This document shows, one piece after another, positions 19,380 through 32,289 of a stretch of 64,000 nucleotides of DNA. How positions within the stretch are numbered: position 1 is the stretch's first letter; each line of letters opens with the position of its first letter. Source of the DNA: Saposhnikovia divaricata. Its lineage: Eukaryota; Streptophyta; Magnoliopsida; Apiales; Apiaceae. Under the pieces are notes generated by a model, which saw only the letters and a program-made list of their open reading frames with translations, made no database searches and had not been told where the DNA came from. Both the position numbers and the translations under genes were made by a program. The stretch is taken from positions 196,444,216 to 196,508,215 of the forward strand of contig CM071594.1 of assembly GCA_036435485.1 (NCBI GenBank). The letters are read 5' to 3'.

Positions 19380-20704
19380 ATAGAGTTTTAATTATGATAA
19401 TATTATTGGTGACCTATTTTTTTTTTCTTTTTTACAAATTGCACCTAAAGAGTTAATATCATACCCAAATTTTAAATTAGATTATGAAATTTATATATTT
19501 ATTATATCGTATATGAGTATTGATTTAAAAGATCAAACAAACAGATTAAAAAGAATGCACTAAAATAACACATGTAAAAAACCAAATTATTAAAAAAGGT
19601 TATTAAGTCAACACAAATTAATAAATTAACATTTTATTATTTTGCAAAGATTCTAGATTCGTAACTAAAGTTGTAAATAAATTAAAAAACAATCCGAAAA
19701 TCTAAAAAAAAATAATTTATAGAGATTCTAAATATAATAACCACAAAAAATCCTATAATAATTTAGTAATTTAATTAAATTTCATAAAAAATTTTACCAG
19801 AAAAATGAGTTTCAAGAAAACCTAATTATTAAAAAAGTCATAAAACAAGTAAATTCTAGGAAAAAGAGTTGTAGTAGCACAAAATTTATAAATCACAAAT
19901 TCATTTTTTTATATATAATAAACAAGTAAACAAAAAACACCATCAGAATTTCAATTCAATTTTTTTTTATAAAATAAGAATTTACATTTAATTACAAAAC
20001 AAATTTTTTTTGAAAAAATATATGGTAAAACAAGATATTAAAAAAGTAATCAATAAATATGTCATAATTAGAAATGATATGTTAAATTATAATAAGTTCC
20101 CACATGTCCAAATTATATTACATAAATTCTAATAAATAGAAAAACACGCCAAAAATATGATTAAAATATATGTTAGGTCAAACTTAAAATATAATTTAGA
20201 GAAAAAATCGTTTATCATAAAAATTATTCAACATTCTTTTTTTAGGTTTGACAACAAATATGTTTATAAAATTGAGAAACAAGGACAAAATAGCAAAAAC
20301 CATAATTAAAAATAAGCCTCAAATTCATTCTTTATATATAACAAAAAAAGTAAACAAATCATATCATCAGAATTTCAATTCAAAATATTTTTTAAAAAAA
20401 CAAGAATTTACATTTAATTACAAAATAAAAAAAAATCTTTAAGAAAATATATGGTAAAATAAGATCTTAAAAAAGTAATAAAAACATGTCATAATTAGAA
20501 GTGACACCAAAATTCAACAAAATGTAATCTACAAAAAAAACACCAATTCAAAAAATATCTAACTTCAGAAAACTAAAATCAATAATAAACTTTAATATAA
20601 TGCACTTAAAACAAATATAAATTAACACAAAAATATAAAAATCTAGTACAAATTTGTGTGTTCACAATTATATAATATCTCTCTCTCACACACACATATA
20701 TATG

Positions 20705-20708
<4 letters not shown>
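19380..20708. repeat. AT-rich DNA with degenerate tandem repeats of about 425 bp
   Basis: A block near 19890-20080 (CACCATCAGAATTTCAATTC, then TTTACATTTAATTACAAAA and ATATATGGTAAAA) recurs at about 20320-20510 in the same order. No gene is seen. Confidence 0.55.

Positions 20709-20786
<78 letters not shown>
20709..20786. repeat. (TA)n microsatellite
   Basis: About 39 uninterrupted TA units, directly left of the inserted element at 20787. Confidence 0.95.
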
Positions 20787-20788
<2 letters not shown>

Positions 20789-21318
20789 CAAGTGCTCAAA
20801 TACAAACCACTTTTAAAATACAAACCTACAAACCAACACTAAATTAATTATATTTCATTTATTCTAAGGTTCCCGCAAGGGTACCTTCACAAAAAATGCT
20901 TAAAATAATTGGCTCTATCCATAAAAAAAAAAAAAAAAACTTGCCGTGGAAATGCGAAGCATTTAAGACAGTAAACGGATGAGTTAGGTAGTCATGAGGG
21001 CCGCAGGCCCTCGACACACCCGTCAATCGTCTATTGCCTTTACAATTGATTGCCATTCCTTACAACTTTAGAATGATAAAGGCGCGAAGCGCCGTACAAG
21101 AAGGTGCGAAGCACCGTTAACCAGTGAAATCCATTGCCACGTCATCACGTGAACAGTGAATTTTTTTATTTATTTTTATTTTTTTTGTTGGATAGAGCCA
21201 ATTATTTTAAGCATTTTTGTATTGGGGTACCCCTAGTTTGGTCATTAGATTAGCTTGAAATATTAGATTATGCTTGGTTTGTAGGTTTGTATTTTAAGGA
21301 GGTTTGTATTGGAGTAGC

Positions 21319-21322
<4 letters not shown>
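20787..21322. mobile_element. Foldback element inserted within a TA microsatellite
   Basis: The left end contains ATACAAACCACTTTTAAAAT then ACAAACCTACAAACCAA. The right end is its imperfect reverse complement (TTGGTTTGTAGGTTTGTATT and on to TAGCCCCT). A second, perfect 24-bp inverted repeat lies inside at 20897-20920 and 21190-21213. The centre is GC-richer and holds small palindromes (GGGCCGCAGGCCC near 21000; GGCGCGAAGCGCC near 21081). Both sides are long TA tracts, so the element probably inserted into TA repeats. It has no coding capacity. It resembles microsatellite-targeting MITEs in arrangement only. Confidence 0.65.

Positions 21323-21366
<44 letters not shown>
21323..21366. repeat. 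(AT)n microsatellite
   Basis: About 22 AT units directly right of the foldback element, likely the other half of the TA tract it landed in. Confidence 0.95.
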
Positions 21367-21370
<4 letters not shown>

Positions 21371-23229
21371 ATTATTTAAACCAATACGTTTATACATGTC
21401 TAAAGTATATTGTATACATTCTAATAAAATAGAAGAAAACACCCTAAAAATATGAAATATTAAAATATATGTCAAGCTAAACCTTAAAATATAATTTACA
21501 AAAAAAAATCGTTTACCAAATAAAAGTGGTTTAAGAAAAAATTATTTTAATAAAACTCATTAAATATTCTATTTTTAGTTTTGACAACAAATATGTTTCT
21601 AAAAATTTAAATTAAAAAAATGTGAGCACAAATCAACATATAAACAAATTCTTATTTTGCAAAGAAAAAATTTAAATTAAAAAAGTGAACTCAAATCAAT
21701 AAATGAACATATTTTAAATTAGAAAGCAATTCAAACACACACAAAATAAATTTATATTAATATCTAAATATAATACAACATAAAAACCCCTAAGATTACT
21801 CTAAACAAAAACACATAATAAACACCACATGGCAAAAATATAAAATTAATATGAAAAAATAACAATATTCAAACAAATAAAAAAATTAATACCACACATA
21901 TTTTAAAAAAAGTTAAAAAAAATGTCTTGAAAAACTATAAAAAAACACTATAACGAAAGATCTAAAAATTTTAAGATAATCATTAAATTACATAATCAAA
22001 AATATTAAAAAAAATTGTTACACGAATATAGTACCTATATGTTTTAAGTATATCATATGTAATCTAATAAAATAAAAAAATCAAAAATAATTATGAAATA
22101 CTAAAAAATATGTTAGCCTAAATAATTTTGAAATATAAATTATAGAAAAGCCATTTACAAGGAAAAAAAATAAATTTATACTACAAACCATATAACATAT
22201 ATATTATTATCAATAAAGTAAAAGCAAACTATTAAAAATGCTATAAATCTAATTTTACAAGAAAAAAATTATAATCAAAATTATACTAAAAAATATTAAT
22301 AAAGTTACCCGTGCATAACTAATCATAATAGTTAACTTATTGAGCATACTACATGCTACATGCAAATAGTATATCATATTTATATTATATTACCTTAACT
22401 TGCCCTCCCCCAAATCCTCAAAAATAAAACTTGCATGCATTATAAAAATGAAAGACAGGAGCATTTGAAAAAAAAAAAAATAGTACAAAATATAGAAACA
22501 TATTTGATTTGTGAACTTTTCACTTATAAATATAAGTATTAATTTTTTTTTTGAAAATTTTAGAGGCATATGGAATATAAGGTACTGAATATAAAATTAC
22601 TAAAATGATTGTTATAATAATTAAAATATATAATTCTCTACGTTGTGCTCTTTTCTAGTTGCTACACAATAATTATTAGAATCTTAAATTTTCAAAGTTA
22701 CAACATTTACTTATTTAAATAATTTCACTCTGTTAAAATTTTTTATGTGCAAATGAGTTAATAAAAATGTTGATGAGATGTTATTTCTTAATATCTCCCA
22801 AGAGCATAGGTATCACAATAAATAGCCCTTTGTGAAGATTCATTTGTTACTATAGTTTTGACCTGTAGTCATGACAAAGTTCAAAAACCAAAAATACAAA
22901 TAAGTAGCTAGCAAAAAAAGATTAACAAGCAAAAGTTGTGTTGATACTTGATCAAATTAATTATCCTCCTTATTTCCAAATTATTAGTATATATGATAAA
23001 CAAATTATTGTTTAATAGTAAAATGTAACTAATGTGCTAAATGAGTGGTAATATAGTGGCGCAATAATAATAATAATATACATATTCTTAATATTTTATG
23101 CCTTTATGTCCGCTTCATATATTAAATCTCCAACCGCTTATGCAATCATGTAGGTTCGAAAACAAATAAACTAGTTAAACAATTAATCGTTTGTTTCCGG
23201 ATCACTTAACATATTAACATATAGGACAA
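21367..23229. other. AT-rich repetitive DNA, no gene
   Basis: Blocks near 21390-21600 and 22040-22160 resemble 20100-20260 (TCTAATAAAATAGAAGAAAA, AAAATATATGTCAAGCTAAA and similar), so the region looks like old diverged repeat copies. Confidence 0.45.
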
Positions 23230-23911
23230 ATATTTTTGAAGCTAAAAATGAATTCAATGATTTTTTCTAGACCAACTTTCGATGTCTTTCAGAAAATAAT
23301 AGCATCACAATTGACCTTTATACAATTAAATCTAAATGTAGTCTAGTGTTCAGATATTTCAGTTGCACTAACTGAGATCGGAGTTACAAATTTTCTCATA
23401 ATTTGAACAATCTTTTGTTATGAAAGGTGAGCTATTGCGATTTTCACCATCGCTCCATTCTACACCACTTCGATATAAGCGTTCCAAATTCTCCAATATT
23501 CTATATTAATCATTCTCAACGAAACAACGAACTTAAAATAATTCAAAACATACTAAAATATACTAAACTCTCATAAGAAGATACGACAAGCAATCCAAAA
23601 AATTAGGTATAGAAAACATAACTCACCCAAATAAGGTGAATATTATTGAAAGAAAAAATGATCGAAGCAACAAAGAGGTCCTCCGGCAGGTGAAGATTCC
23701 ACCACCGGAAAGAAAGGACATAGGCGGCTAACTAATGAGAAAGAGAAGAGCGCCTTTTTTTTTTTAGGGATTTCAAATAAGATTATCGACAATTGTTTGC
23801 ACACTATATTAATTAAAATCTTTTAATTTTATTAAAATAAAAAGAAAAAAAGTATCGAATGAAAAGAGAAAAAAGAAACCTTCTTTATCCTTAATCAATC
23901 TCCTTATATAA
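23230..23911 (-). other. Possible gene-start remnant
   Basis: 23660-23740 is much more GC-rich than its surroundings and on the - strand reads like a 5' UTR exon, followed by a donor-like GTGAGTTATG near 23630. No coding domain follows that I can recognise. Confidence 0.2.
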
Positions 23912-24070
23912 GAGCATCTTCAACGGTGGAGGGTGCTAATCAAATGTATCAAAATTGTTACATCATCAAAAATATTAATGCACTATTTTTTCTTTCTTTT
24001 ATAATATTTTTGACATCTTTTTTATTAAAATTTACTCCAATTAAAATACCAAAAAAATATAATCATAAGA

Positions 24071-25450
24071 TCATGCAAAACAAATATAATTATAAGACAA
24101 TCTCTAACATAAGAGAACTTTTAACTATAATAATATGTAAAAAAAATAAGTACTCCATTGTATCAAAATCTTTAGGAAAAATAATAGACAATCATGTTCC
24201 ATTGGTCATATTTGTTGAACTTTGTTCCACTTAGCAAAAATCTGTATTATAGCTAACTAGGTTATAACCGTGAAAAAGATCTTTTTAAATATTTATATTT
24301 ATAATTATATTAAGAAACATATTGCTTTTAATATTTATATTTATTTATATTAATTTGTTTTGAATTCGAATTTTATTAAATAAATTTTAATATTTCATCG
24401 AATAAAATAAAGAATTCTATACTTTAAAGACTTTGAGAAAAAATAACCAAATTTAATTATAAATAAATAAGAAATTATTATTTATTAAACTTATCAATTT
24501 ACTATTTTTCTCTATCTTGAGTTCTAAAAATCAGATTTAGACAATTTTACAGCCCACATAAAACCTAAGAAAGCCCAAGAAATGACGGTTTAATAGTTTT
24601 TCTCAAACCGAAACTACCCGGAAAGTTAAGAAAAAAGAAAGTTATAAATTTTTATATCTAAAATTCTATTCAATTTAAAAAACATACCTATACTTATCAT
24701 GCAAAACAAATATAATTATAAGACAATCTCCAACATAAGAGAACTTTTAACTATAATATATATGTGGCAAAAGATATATATAATATGTAAAAGAAATAAG
24801 TACTCTATCGTTAAAATCTTTAGGAAAAATAATAGACAATCATGTTCCATTGATCATATTTGTTGAACTTTGTTCCCCTTAGCAAAAATCTGTATTATAG
24901 CTAACTAGCTTATAATTCGTGCAGAGGATTTTTTTAAATATTTATAATTAAATTTAGAAACATATTGCTTTTAATATTTATATTTATTTATATTAATTTG
25001 TTTTGAATTCGAATTTTATTAAATAAATTTCAATATGTCATCGAATTAATTAAAGAATTCTATACTTTAAAGACTTTGAGAAAAATAACCAAATTTAATT
25101 ATAAAAAAATAAGAAATTATTATTTATTAAACTTCACACGATCCATTTACTATTTTTCTCTATCTTAAGTTCTAAAAATCAGATTTAGACAATTTTACAG
25201 TCCACATAAAACCTAAAAAAGCCCAAGAAATCATCTTTAATTTTGTGACGGTTTAATAGTTTTTATCCAACCGAAACTACCCCGAAAGTTAAGAGAAAAG
25301 AAAGTTACAAATTTTTATATCTAAACTTCTATTCAATTTAGAAAACCTACCTATACTTATCATGCAAAACAAATATAATTATAAGACAATCTCCAACATA
25401 AGAGAACTTTTAACTATAATATTTATGTGGCAAATGATATATATAATATG
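24071..25450. repeat. Large tandem duplication, about 2.1 copies of a 625-665 bp unit
   Basis: Copies start with TCATGCAAAACAAATATAAT at 24071, 24697 and 25360; the third is partial. Each full copy ends with text around TTGTTGAACTTTGTTCC, TAGCTAACTAG and an AT-rich tail. A MITE-like end (AGAGCATCTTCAACGG) precedes the first copy at 23912. No gene is seen. Confidence 0.75.
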
Positions 25451-26055
25451 TAAAATTCCTCACAACCCGATAAAATTCCTATAGGAAAAAAAACTCAAGA
25501 GGGAAAAAGAGTGCCCTCAAAAAAGCAAAAATACATCGTTATACAAAGTGACTACTAAATAAATGACTAGAACTTCTTGCCTTTTTGAGACCTTTTTGTT
25601 GCTACTTAACTGCAAGTCACCAAAACAAACCCGATAAGAAAGGAATAATTAATGAATCACCTAAGGGATATAAGATTAACCTAATATAATTTAATATATA
25701 TTATATACAATATATTTAATAATATAAAGTAATTAAATATATCCTAACGAAAGGGATCCCCTTTGATTAGGCACATAAACGCCGAGTTTTCATAAAAATG
25801 AATTAATAGTCATATAAAATAACAAAAATTCGTTAACTGACCACATATAACAAACAGCAAGATATGGTCCAAAAGCTGTCAAAATGGCACACATTCACTG
25901 GCATAGAAAACCATATAAAATTGTGAATTTATAAATTAAAACATATTAATACAACCAAATATGAGAATTAAAAGACCTTTAAACATTTTTTTTTTTGACA
26001 AACAAAGGAATTTTATAAACTTGCATCAACTCAAATCACAGCCAGGACAAACCCC
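25451..26055. other. AT-rich intergenic DNA, no gene
   Basis: Short A/T runs only; nothing recognisable. Confidence 0.4.
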
Positions 26056-26538
26056 TTAACTGACACTACAATTTGAATTGAAACAAATAAACGATATAAA
26101 CACATAGCCGCTTATGTTTTCAGACTGTTTAACATCATGAATTTTGAAATTCTTTGAATTAAAAAAGATTAAAATGGCTTTCCGATCAATCAATCCTGCA
26201 TCAATCTTGGAACCAGTAATATCACAAATGACTTTCACGTACGCACCACCTGTAGTCCAATGTTCAGAAACACCCCAGCTATCTACATGCCGAAAACCAG
26301 CTATAGACATGCCGAAAGTGAAAGATCTCATAAGATGAACAAATTTTAGTTGTGAAAAGTAAGCTCTTGCAATATCCGACACCAGCCCAAATCCAATGCA
26401 CGAATTACAGATCTCCCAAAAACCACATGAATCATTTTCAAAGTAGCCAGGAACAAAACATATACCAACATAAAAAAAGCATACCATAACATCCCAATAA
26501 AAAGGGTAACACATGCCAAAAGACGAGACTAATGCCAA
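26056..26538 (-). CDS. Unrecognised ORF, 160 codons, doubtful
   Basis: An open frame on the - strand rich in Phe, Cys and aromatic residues, without a domain I recognise. Upstream on the same strand, 26560-26860 is GC-richer and reads like a 5' UTR (CCCATCACCATAGCCGTCGC), so a transcribed unit or a retrocopied leader is possible. The skewed composition makes chance or a decayed gene more likely than a working protein. Confidence 0.15.
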   Translation of the reverse strand: MALVSSFGMCYPFYWDVMVCFFYVGICFVPGYFENDSCGFWEICNSCIGFGLVSDIARAYFSQLKFVHLMRSFTFGMSIAGFRHVDSWGVSEHWTTGGAYVKVICDITGSKIDAGLIDRKAILIFFNSKNFKIHDVKQSENISGYVFISFICFNSNCSVS

Positions 26539-26860
26539 AAGGCGAGACTAAAGCCAAAAATTTAAAGACCTCGGAATGACACCAAATTTTGGTATGATGT
26601 TAAGGAGGATAATTTGAATCTAAAGGTATTTTTTATTTGTGGAATCGAACTCAAAACCAATATAGATCTGAGAAATAAATTCTAGATGTTTGGCTTTTGT
26701 TCGATTTTTATTGAAAAAGACTTAAACAAAAACATAAGAGTGGGGATTAGATGATTGGGAGGAGAATTGAAGGATGGATTGATGGGGGAAACGAAGCTGT
26801 GATGAAGAAAAGGGGCGGCGACGGCTATGGTGATGGGGAGTCGACTCTCATGCAAGACCT

Positions 26861-27549
26861 TTAAACATTAAAAAGTAATCGACAACTTGTTAATCCCTAA
26901 AACAATGCTTTTCTATTGCCTTTAAACATTAAAAAATAACCGACAACTCATTAAAAAAGTAATCAATGCTTTTCTATTAAAACAAAGCAAAGTAAAAATT
27001 TAAGTATTAATATACCTTCTTTAAGGGAATCCGAACCTGAGATCATTATATATAATTATTTAAAATATATGTTGTTGATAGGATTCGAACCTGAAACCAT
27101 TATATAGAATAATTTTAATATCTAATCTAACGGTTCTCATTAACTTAATTTTAAAGATCTAATGGTTATGATTAAAAGACATAACCAAAAAGGAAAGTTG
27201 GGATCAAAATGGAAGGTGTTAACCAAACTACAAATTATATCATGTTTTGTGTATAGTATATATGGCTCATTCTTTGCAAAGTTTAACCTATTTCCCATTT
27301 TAAATTTTTTTAGCCAAATAATATAACTTAGAGATGCTCTAATTAGATAAGAAGGTATCTGTATTAAATGAAAGTGTATATGTTTTGGTTATTTTGGGAG
27401 GGTACCAAAAAAATGTTAAAAAATATCAACATTGATAGGTACTTGTAAAACAAAAGTGCCATACCAATTCATGAGACATATAACACTTTTTATTTTAAGT
27501 ACAAGATTATGGTCAAGAGGGATAAATTGCACATGTTTCAGATTATAAG
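26861..27549. other. Intergenic, no gene
   Basis: AT-rich, with a small repeated motif (CCTTTAAACATTAAAAA at 26860 and 26920) and GGATTCGAACC-like text near 27080 that occurs in many dispersed plant repeats. Confidence 0.4.
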
Positions 27550-27690
27550 ACCACATGTAATCATTACATGGTACTACCTTACAAAGGTTAGATTAATTCC
27601 ATTTATAGAAATGGCAATGTTACGAGCTATAATACCATATGTAATCATTACATGGTTCTACCCTACAAAGGTTAGATTAATTCCATTAAA
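27550..27690. repeat. 84-bp tandem duplication
   Basis: TGTAATCATTACATGG then TACAAAGGTTAGATTAATTC occurs at 27556 and again at 27640. The core is a short palindrome (TGTAATCATTACA). Confidence 0.8.
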
Positions 27691-30600
27691 ATCTCAGCAT
27701 CGCCATTGCATTTACATAGCGAACCAATGATTCCACCGAGCGAACCAGCACGTCTAGACCTTGCAAATACCTGCATCAGTTCAAGAACCACTACCCTTAA
27801 TGGGGTAAGTCCCAATCCAACAATTAGGTATTGAAGGAAAATTTTCAATGGGATAAGTCCCTTGATCTTTTGTGACACAAGGCAAAATCATGCCACGTGA
27901 GCTAGAGCTCATTGGCTATAACACTTTTTTTTAACACTTCCATTGAAATTGTTCTTAATTCAAAACAAATGCTTGCTTTACGTTCGTTTAAGTTGTAACC
28001 AGCATGCTAAATGGTTTCTTTCACACTTTCACACATATTTCGTACTATTACACTTTCACCACACTATAATACATAATTATATATACTAATAATTATACAT
28101 TAATATATACGAATTTCCAATACTTTATATTGGAACAAAATGATGTTTTAGTCTTACTTGTTTGTCTTTCTAGTAGTTAAATAACTTCATTTTCATGTTA
28201 TTTAAAATTACTTCTTTAAGCAATATTTTATATCTTAATTTAGTGCATATGAGCTACTAAAAGCAGGTAATTGTTAGAATTCAAAATGAAATTTTAAGAG
28301 TTATCATATATGCATTTGAAGATGAAGATGTACTTATTACTAGATTGATGGTGATGAAAAGACGTTGTAACTTAACATCTAATGTAGTTGTAGTTGCTAA
28401 TTTCGGTATATATCGCAAGAAAAAAAATTTCAAACCTCACTAATCAGTGTTTAAACTTATTTAATATCATTTTTTGTTTAAATTAAAATTCTCCGATTCC
28501 CCACGTGGATCCCTGTTATTTGTTTGGGCCGGGGATAAGACCGGGGACGGGGATCGAGTTTGAATACAGGGATCGGGGGCGGGGATATCACTCCCTCATC
28601 CCAAAGTGTCCCGATACCCATCCCTAAGCATACAGTCAATTGGACTCCCTCTATTTAAGTATTTTATTTAGTTTTTCTTGAAAAAAAAATATTTTTATTT
28701 AGTTAGTATTATACTTTAAAAAAAAGGTTAAAAATAGTTTTATTTTGGTGGTCAGAACTCTTTCAGTTTTGTTAAACAAAGTTGAACCTTATTATAAAAC
28801 CGATTTATTTGTATAGTAAATAAAATTGATTTATGAATAATATTGTAGGTTATATTTTAACAAATACAAAATATGCAATTATGGCAATTGTTTATTCTAA
28901 GTTTGAAATCTTATTTCACAAATATAAATCCTATTCTTTCTAAAGTATCTTATAACATGTTTTCTTAATTTTGATACTTTTGATATATTGTAAATTAAAA
29001 AGTATATATTTTGGATAAAATTTACATGATAAAATTTATAAGTTAAATATTCTATTAGTCCCAATTTTATTGCCCATTTAACTTATTGTACGCATTTTAA
29101 TGGAATAAAATACAAGTTCTTAAATTATTTTTTAAAATTTATGATTTAGAATAAAATTTTAGCATCTAATTTATTAAAAATAATAATTTAAAACTAATTT
29201 GTAAAATTATATTTTATTTACATTTGAAAATGCATGCCGATAATAGAGTAGATAATAAATTATTTTGCAAATAATGTGTAATAATGTCAAGTTTCAGATT
29301 ACTAGATTCTTAAGGGCAGTAAAGCTTAACGAATTTCATTCTTTTATTATTTATATTTTAATTTATATATGGGTATATATATCACATATTTAATCGAGGT
29401 AAACTTGTTGCATTTGAAATTTTTTAATATAAATTTAAAATTTATTCAAGTTTTTTAACCAAACTCGAACATATTGAAAATCTATCGAACGAGGTTTCCA
29501 TCTCGAACTCAAAGTCGAGACTAAATAATTTAATCAAAAGTTAGAACCTAACAATATTCGAATCGATTATGCTCATTTATAGAAAATATAAAAGCTTATC
29601 ACCATAAAATAATTAAATACTTTAATGTTAATTTACATAAATAATTAATGGTTGGGTTGATATTGAATTTGAACTCGAGACCAAACTATTTAGTCGAACA
29701 TTAATTTATAAGTGTTCGACTCGAATCGACTCGTTTATAAAAAATATATAATTTTTTTATTAAATAATTTGATACTTATAATTTCAAATTAAGGATGAAT
29801 ATGTATTATTACTACGTTATCAAGCAATTACAAAATTGTTCTTGAATGTAGGAAAAGTTAAATGAAAACATAACTAAACTTGGGATTATTTTGCTATAAA
29901 AGGTTCACGATTTTGTTGATAATTAAAACAATAATTATTTCATATTGGAAAATGAAAATAAGAAATAGATTAATAATTACATTTGAGAAAACTTTCATTT
30001 TTTTGGCTTAAAATCAATTATTCAAACTAAATCATGCCTAGACCGTGGTCCTTATTCAACGACTGTGCCCTTCCACATATAATGAGAGAGTTGAGGTGCA
30101 TTTCATAATATATGATCTTGTAGGTTTTCATTACTTCATCGGTTGTTGCTGCCCGTTTGTGGATGATTACTCGTTTCGATCCGTGTTCCTCATGATTTAA
30201 TTAAATGATTAGATGTTGATTCATGTTGTTGTTGTTGAAAGTTAGACATCAATAAGTTTGATCTTGTAAAGTCTATCTAAGGATGACACCCTCTTATTAA
30301 AAAATTATGTAAAATGTTTCATCTTCGTTAGCGATGATTTGGTCTTCTCTTAGGAGATATGTACGTTTTGATTCCACCTAAATTGTTGGGGGGGGGGGGT
30401 TGGTCCCATTAACCATTGTATCCCCTAAAAAAACTAAATTATACTTGTACTTATTTTATACAAAAGAAATTATTTAAAAAGTCAATTTATTATTATTTAA
30501 AGAAGGTAACTATTTTCAAATAAATTATTTAGAGCTTGTGAGTTATGTTCAAGAGATATTCATGAAACATTCGAGAACAACACTTATCTTAACGAACTGA

Positions 30601-30724
30601 GTTCAAACACATTTCTTTACTCATTCAAGTTTAAACTCGAGTTCGAATTCTAATTTGATAAACTTTTAACAAATGGTACATGATCACTTTGGAGTGCGGC
30701 TCGACTCCACTGTAGATGCAAGAT
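27691..30724. other. AT-rich intergenic DNA, no gene
   Basis: A sharply GC-rich island at 28495-28630 (GGCCGGGGATAAGACCGGGG, GGGATCGGGGGCGGGGAT) looks like a piece of a dispersed repeat. A run of ten or more G lies near 30390. No convincing ORF. Confidence 0.45.
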
Positions 30725-31699
30725 TGTTAATATATATGTTAAAATCGGAAAGCTACCTTTAATAACATTATTAGAGAAATAGGGATATTTCCATTATTAC
30801 ATTAGTTTTATCTGTTATTGATTAGGGTTCATTTACACAAACAATTGTAGCATTGTAATATGATTAAGGCTTTGTGCCTTGATCAATGTTGAATGCAAAG
30901 AATTTTGGAGAATATTTTATCATGGTATGAAAAGTCTAGGTTATTTGGGTGAGAAATTAAATAAAAATAATACAAGAATTTGTAGCTGTGAAAAAAATCC
31001 TACGAGAGTCCGTAGGTGTGACAGAAAATCCTATGAGAGTTCATTGGTGTGATGAAAAAATTTACGAGAGTTCTTGGGTGCGAGAAAAAAAAGATCACGT
31101 GGGTGAGAAGAAAAAAAATCTCTGCCACATATTGTGGGAACAAAAAAAGAAATCTACGAGAATTCTTGGTTATGATAGAAAACATCTTCAGAGTTAAGAC
31201 GAGGATAAGACAAGCATAATTACAGTGATGATCATGAGTTTTTTGGTGAATTTCTGGAAGAGAATTCCCCAAACCAACGACGACAAAAAGAGAGATTCCG
31301 GTGTAGTTCATGATAGAAATGAAAATGGTGGCAACAATGACAGAGATGATGATGAGGAAGAAGACGAAAAAATTTATCACAACGAGTAAGCTGATTGAAG
31401 TGGATGATTCTATCGATTGAAGCGGGTGATTCTATTTTTATTTAATTTTGGCTAATTCTCAGTTTTGAGTATCGTGAGCTTGAATCGTGGATGTTAACAT
31501 ATATGCTAATATACATCATTATAGAAAAAATCGTAAAGTTATCATTAACATTATTATTAGCGAAATAGGGACCTTGTTATATTAGTTTCCTTTATTATTG
31601 ATTAGGGTTCGCTTATATAAATAATTGTATTATTGTTAAAAAATTAAGGCTTTATGCCTTCAATGTTGAATGAAAAGAGTTTTGAAAAGTATTTTATCA
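30725..31699 (+). mobile_element. TRIM (small non-autonomous LTR retrotransposon)
   Basis: Direct terminal repeats at 30725-30922 and 31492-31699, both TGTTAA...TTTTATCA. TGGTATGAAAAG directly follows the first repeat and resembles the tRNA-Met primer site. Flanking 5-mers are AAGAT and ATGAT (one mismatch). The total is 975 bp. The interior has no retroviral domain but holds a degenerate short repeat (ACGAGAGTCCGTAGGTGTGA and variants, 31000-31190). Confidence 0.7.
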
Positions 31700-32289
31700 A
31701 TGATGTGTGACATGGTTACGCTGTTTTATTGCATAAACATGTCAAAACTGAATATGACAACAACTGTGAAGCAGGAGACGATAGGGGCATAGCAAGATCG
31801 GCTATATGATCATGCTACTTTATAATTAATATTTGCTCATATATGTAATTACAAGTCTTTTTTACTCCTTAACCATTAAAAATATAAAGGATAATATGGT
31901 GGACATATGCTAATATATATGCGTTGAAGAAGCTAATAATGATGATCCTTTTTATACATAAACCATGTGATTATATTTTTAAAATAATAGTGTAGGAATT
32001 AGAAAGAAAATAAGATAAAAATATATACGAAAAAGTTGTGATATAGAAACAATTATCATCTCTAATACAAACAAACGTAAAGATATTAAATGATAGAATA
32101 ATTTGTTGACATAAGATATGAAAAAGAAGTATCAAATTTACAAAAATAATTTGTTAAATTAAAGATTAATATGTTGACATTTTAACCCTGTAATTTTTTT
32201 TTAAAAAATAGAATCGGAAGATTCCATCACGTGATGCCTTGGCAGGGTAATATTTTAAACTTTTTGTCAGGATGGGGGTAACACATTAG
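31700..32289. other. AT-rich intergenic DNA, no gene
   Basis: Nothing recognisable between the TRIM and the copia LTR. Confidence 0.4.

Noticed and set aside
20606..20842. Tyr/Ile repeat proteins on both strands
   Set aside because: Translation of the TA microsatellite.
20787..21322. Helitron
   Set aside because: The ends are inverted repeats and lack the TC start and CTRR end with hairpin expected of a Helitron.
27060..27100. tRNA-like B box (GGATTCGAACC)
   Set aside because: No matching A box or cloverleaf nearby. Similar text recurs near 57910, so it belongs to a dispersed repeat.
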